DNA from: Enoplolaimus lenunculus | Lineage: Eukaryota; Nematoda; Enoplea; Enoplida; Thoracostomopsidae | Reading direction: 5' to 3' | NCBI GenBank assembly: GCA_030248215.1 | Contig: JASANG010001103.1 | Span: forward strand, 1-64,000 | DNA: 64,000 nucleotides | Shown here: piece after piece, positions 60,198 to 64,000 of the stretch | Position numbering within the stretch: the first letter of the stretch is position 1 | How the letters are laid out: each line of letters opens with the position of its first letter | Translations under genes and position numbers: made by a program | The notes under the pieces: generated by a model | The model's input: only the letters and a program-made list of their open reading frames with translations | Databases searched by the model: none | What the model was told of the DNA's origin: nothing

Positions 60198-60550
60198 TCA
60201 CTCTCGTAAAATGTGCCATTTTGGCGCCAAAACTACGTCATCTGATTGGTCGAATGTTTGACGCCAATGCGTTTGGGCCACACTGGACACAGCGTGGTCA
60301 CTAAGAAATACTGTCCCGATACGTTCGCTACAAATAGTTTCACCGTTATGATGGTAAGCCGTAACTTCTAGTTCTAAGTTAGGAATTAAGCCTTCAGGTG
60401 CGCATGATTTGAGACCATTTATAGAGATTAAAGTTAGATCGAACTCAAATGATTCGTTGAAATCTGCGTCCGGGGCAGCGTGTTTGGGTGTTGCTTTGAC
60501 ACGATATATCCTTCGATGGCCGTAGTATAGCTGGACGACAAATTGAGGAT
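60198..60550 (-). CDS. Synaptotagmin-like protein, last exon (most of C2B and C-terminus)
   Basis: The exon starts after TTGTATTTCAG at 60550/60551. Two bases complete the Asp codon split with the previous exon, and the ORF runs 117 codons to TGA. Read-out: DPQFVVQLYYGHRRIYR (strand 3 and polybasic side), then FNESFEFDL, the conserved NESF.F motif of C2 domains, then LELEVTAYHHNGETI..ERIG (loop 3), then THWRQTF and PKWHIL, the C2B ending typical of synaptotagmins (HW...WH.L). Synaptotagmins are membrane-trafficking proteins with tandem C2 domains that bind phospholipid and SNAREs. In loop 3 the Asp residues that bind calcium in SYT1 C2B are His/Asn/Glu here, so calcium binding by this domain is unlikely. 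Which subfamily (SYT13-17-like or other) is not clear. The upstream part of the gene is outside the window. Confidence 0.85.
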
Positions 60551-61651
60551 CTGAAATACAATATTTGAACACATGGGTACGAGCACAGATTAAAAATTCG
60601 GGCCTTTTTATAGAACTGGGCCGTAACAGTGGCATAAGCATATTCCTAAGCTTATGTTAAAGCGTAAGAATGAAGCTTATACATAAGCCTATACAAAGAA
60701 ATTAGTCTAAAGCTTAAGTTTGCTTTATTGCAGTCCCACAGGAAAACGGTCCACCACTGATCTTTCGCATGGGTCAAAATTGTAACTCAAACAAAAGTGT
60801 GGAACATTCGTCTACGAACTCTTAAACGGAATTGTTTTATAGAGTCGGCAGATTGACTTCACTCGAGAGACTCGACAATGTTTACACGAGCCAGCGAGTA
60901 AAAGCTATCGAGATGTTATATACAAACGATATTTCTTTAAAAATTAAAGATATTGCAACACTTTCAACTGCGTTGTCTTGGTAATTAATTTTACTGTTTG
61001 GACACAATATAAGTTGAATATTGACAACATTGGCCCATGTCAAGGTCAGGGGCGGATCATTTTTCTGTGGGACTATAAACTAATTTGTTTGCTTGGCTTA
61101 GGCTTAGGCTTAGGAATATGCTCATTTTTACGCTTAGGCTTAGGCTTAGGTTTAGGCTTAGGCTAAGGCTTAGGAATACGCTGATAATACTGTTTCCGCC
61201 CCTGCTCTTTACATTGGCCACAACATTAATGCCTATGCTACACGACCAACTATTCAGCGAAAAATCAATTGTAAAATGTATATCCCGAAAATTTGACTCA
61301 TTTTAAACGAGACGCCCTTCAGGTCATCTCAAGATTTCAGATTGTGTTACAGAGCAATGATATTGTACGTAATACTAGCAACTAATTGTTTAAGCTTCAA
61401 TATTTACCACATAGTCGATTGTAACCCCATCCAAAATAATACCGCGATCTTTCACCCTGGTACGTAACCAGACGGTGGCCAGGGGAAGCTCAACAACCGT
61501 AGAAACATGTCAACATCTCATAGAAAATTTTCAACCTTGCTTGTAAGTCATCGCAAAACCTTGTATGATCCTCTTATACAATATTTCAGCCAACTTCACA
61601 CGGTGACGCTGGCTTCGATGCTTTCTACCACTACGAATTAAAATAACTTAC
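60551..61651 (-). other. Last intron of the synaptotagmin-like gene with inserted repeats
   Basis: GT donor at 61650-61651 and AG acceptor at 60551-60552 on the minus strand; phase 1. It contains a TTAGGC TIR element at about 60605-60778, a second at 61031-61220 (TGGCCCATGTCAAGGTCAGG / GCCCCTGCTCTTTACATTGG) and a GTAGCC-type repeat at about 61460-61618. Confidence 0.75.
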
Positions 61652-61778
61652 CAATAAATTTGTCAACAACAAACGTTGGTAAATTTCTTGCTTTTACAAG
61701 GGACACATGTAAAATGCGTTGTATCGCATCGAAACGTAACGATATTAGCACCTGACCACGGTTGTTGATATGTTGTAC
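61652..61778 (-). CDS. Synaptotagmin-like protein, penultimate exon (start of C2B)
   Basis: 127 bases between acceptor TTTTTAG and donor GTAAGT, phase 0 at the start and phase 1 at the end. It encodes VQHINNRGQVLISLRFD, then AIQRILHVSLVKARNLP, then TFVVDKFIG. RG.(I/V)L.SL followed by L.V.(V/L)KARNL is the classic opening of a synaptotagmin C2B domain. The frame joins the next exon as G|AT to give Asp-Pro-Gln, the DP of calcium-binding loop 1. It is too short for routine ORF detection and is defined by splice signals and family match. Confidence 0.85.
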
Positions 61779-62289
61779 CTAAAAAGTATTTAAAAACCAA
61801 TATATCAACCATAATTGATTCAAATGTAAACACGTGTTTACTCGCTGTCTTGTGTTAAACGATATATTAAAGCTGGAACGGCCCAAATACGTATTTTGAA
61901 CAACGTTACAACAGATTTTTGTTTACGTTACGTATGCCTATTAAGACTGTATGTATTTAGAATATTTAAATGTATTTTATATATCTGCAAAGCACTACAA
62001 CTTTTCAAAAAGCACTTTTTTAATTTTGTGCACTAAAATATGAGGGGTCCAAGCAACTAGGCCGGAGAAGCGTTAGTCCAGTCGCATACGTGTGCAAGTA
62101 TGTGTACTAGTTACAATTATTTCTCAAATAAGTGTTCGTTATGTTTCTAAATGAATGCTAGAACCTAAGCCTAAGCGAAAGTCTGAGTGTAAAAACAAGA
62201 ATAAGCAGTTATCGCACAGAGTTGACTAGAAAAAACTCAACGCAATTATTGTAACTGAAATACTGCACAATGTATATTGCTATCACTAC

Positions 62290-62450
62290 GTACAGTACAA
62301 AATCTCCACAAGACGTGATAGCACCCCTCGGGTTCGATCGTCAAGCTGCTATAGTTGAGTGATGACGGTGAATGCCTCCCACCCGTGGGAATACCATTCG
62401 CATCCTGGCTTGAAAATAGGTGTCAGATGAAACAGAAAATATTCATTGGA
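62290..62450 (+). repeat. Degenerate tRNA-like part of the piggyBac-like MITE family
   Basis: CCACAAGACGTGATAGCACC, CTCGGGTTCGATCGTCAAGC, GCTATAGTTGAG, GCCTCCCACC and GAAAATATTCAT follow the family order, but the ends and TTAA borders are lost. Confidence 0.6.
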
Positions 62451-62729
62451 GAAATTAAGTCTATTTTTCAATTTCAGCCATTGTGTGTGCAGGGGCGTAC
62501 CGAGAGGGAAGCCGGGGGGTCGCGGCTTTCCCCCAATCGGAATCAATTCGTGTGTTATAATTCTCATTAGATACAAAAATTACGCCTAGCTTCTAGCTCG
62601 CTTCGCTTCGCAATAAAATTGTGCTTAACTTCACGGTCGAACAATTGCTTGACCGGGATGTTCTGGTTTGGGATTTAGACCAAGTAGTTTATGAATAAAG
62701 AAACGTTTTGAGACTGTTACAGAGGAATT

Positions 62730-63337
62730 TAATACTGAAACAATTTATCTTGTATTCAAGAAATATTGTCTGAAACTTAAGACAATTAAATTAAAAACAT
62801 TGTTTTATGAACGATTAAGAAAAGTATTTTTGAAATATAAGACAAATATTTTTTAAATATAAGACAAATATTTTTTAAATATAAGACAAACATATCTTAA
62901 ATAAAACACACAGATTTGCCATGGAAACCGACTTCAAAAATAGGGCTAAAGCTCAACCTAGTACCCTAATATTACACCTAAGATACGTCCAGGAGGTAAA
63001 TATAGGTTGGTGGTAGCTTGAGCTCAACCCGAAATATCTTTAAAATTCGATTATTTATATACTCTCTTAACAATATAAACGGAGCAACTTTTTTACATAC
63101 ATAAAAATCAAACAATTAATTATGGATTAAAAGACAACTATTTCTTGAAACGAAGAAATTTATGTCTTATAAATTGGCAATAGCAATTTCTTGAATACAT
63201 TTATGTTTTAACCATTTAAGAAACAAATTTCGGAGCTGTTTAAGGCTATTTAATGTCTGACATACAACAAATTTTCGTCTTAAAAATTTAAGAAAGTAGA
63301 AGCTTTGAAATTTTAAGACAATTTATTTTGTGTGTAG
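62730..63337. mobile_element. MITE-like element with AAGACAATTTATTTTGTGTGT end, long variant
   Basis: The right end matches 368-690. The interior repeats ATATAAGACAAATATTTTTT three times near 62835-62890 and holds a non-family stretch at about 62930-63110. Possibly two copies side by side. Confidence 0.5.
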
Positions 63338-63535
63338 AGTTGAAGATAATAGTGTGCAGGTTTTCGCTCGCTTCGTTCGCGATATTTTCTTTAACTCGTG
63401 TTCAAGTGAGATACGATTTGCAGGGGGGTGTAAACAAGAATCTGTATTAAAATGAAGATTACTAATAGGACTGTTGTAAAAGATTAGTGCAATACACAAA
63501 CATGAGCAAAGGGAAATGCTTACGTAAACTGTAAG

Positions 63536-63765
63536 GGTTGCGTTATACTTGACGTCCGGCGACGTCCGTGACCGAACGTCACCTGGACATCGCCGTCCGT
63601 CACAGTCCGGCACCCGTACGCAGCCGTCCGTCACCGTCCGTCACCATACGTTATCGTACGCGAGTTATTTTCGTCCGACACCGCACGGTGACGAATGGTG
63701 CTGGACGGGTGACGGACGGCGCCAGACGTCGCCGCACGTCAACAAAAGCATAGCACAACCCTATT
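63536..63765. mobile_element. GC-rich MITE, unexpanded sibling of 58846-59545
   Basis: Ends AGGGTTGCGTTATACTTGAC and AGCATAGCACAACCC. The interior reads GTCCGTCACAGTCCG on the left half and GGTGACGGACGGCGCC on the right, an imperfect hairpin. It has only two or three 10-bp units, so it shows the pre-expansion state. Confidence 0.75.
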
Positions 63766-63877
63766 CTTTCGAATGTTAAAAATAATATTAAACTTTGAAA
63801 CTAAATTTGCTAATTTTAACGAATTTTATGTTGAACTCAAAATTCAAATTTTAGCGCAGTAAGTTTCAGTAACCCAC

Positions 63878-64000
63878 CTGTAGCGATCGTAACATAATCG
63901 GAGCCCAAACGGTGTGCGGTCGTTGTTCAGTATCGGAAATTTCCTTTTGCGGCAAGTAAACGTGTTCACCGATGATTCGATCTTTTTGACCCGTAAACGC
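63878..64000 (-). CDS. Synaptotagmin-like protein, internal exon (end of C2A and linker), partial
   Basis: Open from the window edge for 41 codons, ending CTACAG|GTGGGT. It encodes KDRIIGEHVYLPQKEI, the (I/V)IGE..V.L stretch near the end of a C2A domain, then DTEQRPHTVWAPIMLRSLQ, a linker to C2B. Phase 0 at the donor matches the phase-0 start at 61778. Earlier exons (transmembrane segment, most of C2A) lie beyond 64000. Confidence 0.75.

Larger units (their letters stand above)
61779..63877 (-). other. Intron of the synaptotagmin-like gene with inserted repeats
   Basis: About 2.1 kb, donor GTGGGT at 63877 and acceptor AG at 61779-61780. It holds a degenerate tRNA-like copy (62290-62450), an element with AAATTTAAGACAA motifs and a TATTTTGTGTGTA end (62730-63337), and a GC-rich MITE (63536-63765). 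Confidence 0.75.

Overview
The window is AT-rich, repeat-saturated animal DNA. Two host genes can be supported, both on the minus strand: a single-exon achaete-scute-type bHLH factor (51090-52955) and the 3' part of a synaptotagmin-like gene (three exons between 60198 and the window end). bHLH and tandem-C2 proteins, introns with GT/AG borders, tRNA-derived SINEs and many MITE-like elements point to a metazoan, probably an invertebrate. I could not place it further. TTAGGC motifs are abundant, and TTAGGC is the nematode telomere unit, but here the motif mostly sits inside dispersed elements, so it does not identify the organism.

The left half (1 to about 33547) is one giant imperfect palindrome. 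The left arm (1-11590) is the reverse complement of the right arm (21603-33547), with the same repeats in mirror order. Agreement is close in the outer part and visibly worse toward the middle. The arms carry convergent TTAGGC arrays, a 24-bp minisatellite of different copy number in each arm, SINEs and MITEs. The centre holds two nested foldback units. U2 (15938-21207) has about 2.4-kb arms around a 450-bp non-palindromic core. U1 (13793-15864) looks like an internally deleted copy of U2. A 72-bp segment S lies beside and between the units and alternates in orientation (+, -, +). The left arm alone also carries about 2.1 kb that is almost free of G on the + strand; the right arm has an (AT)n tract at the matching place.

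From 33548 to about 51000 I see no gene. This part is made of dispersed repeats: TTAGGC elements with terminal inverted repeats, CACTG hairpin MITEs, GAGTTGA MITEs, TTAA-flanked MITEs, copies of a repeat ending in GCCCGTAGCCAG, and a MITE with a perfect 23-bp TIR. The ASCL-type gene follows. A higher-order tandem array derived from the TTAGGC element lies at 54680-55500, a 10-bp minisatellite inside a MITE at 58846-59545, and the synaptotagmin-like gene fills 60165-64000 with repeats in its introns.

The most notable points are the nested palindrome with its flip-flop segment, a TTAA-flanked (piggyBac-like) MITE that carries a hairpin plus a tRNA-like pol III box pair, and an in-window empty site that confirms its TTAA target duplication. 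An assembly or read artefact at the palindrome centre cannot be excluded from sequence alone.
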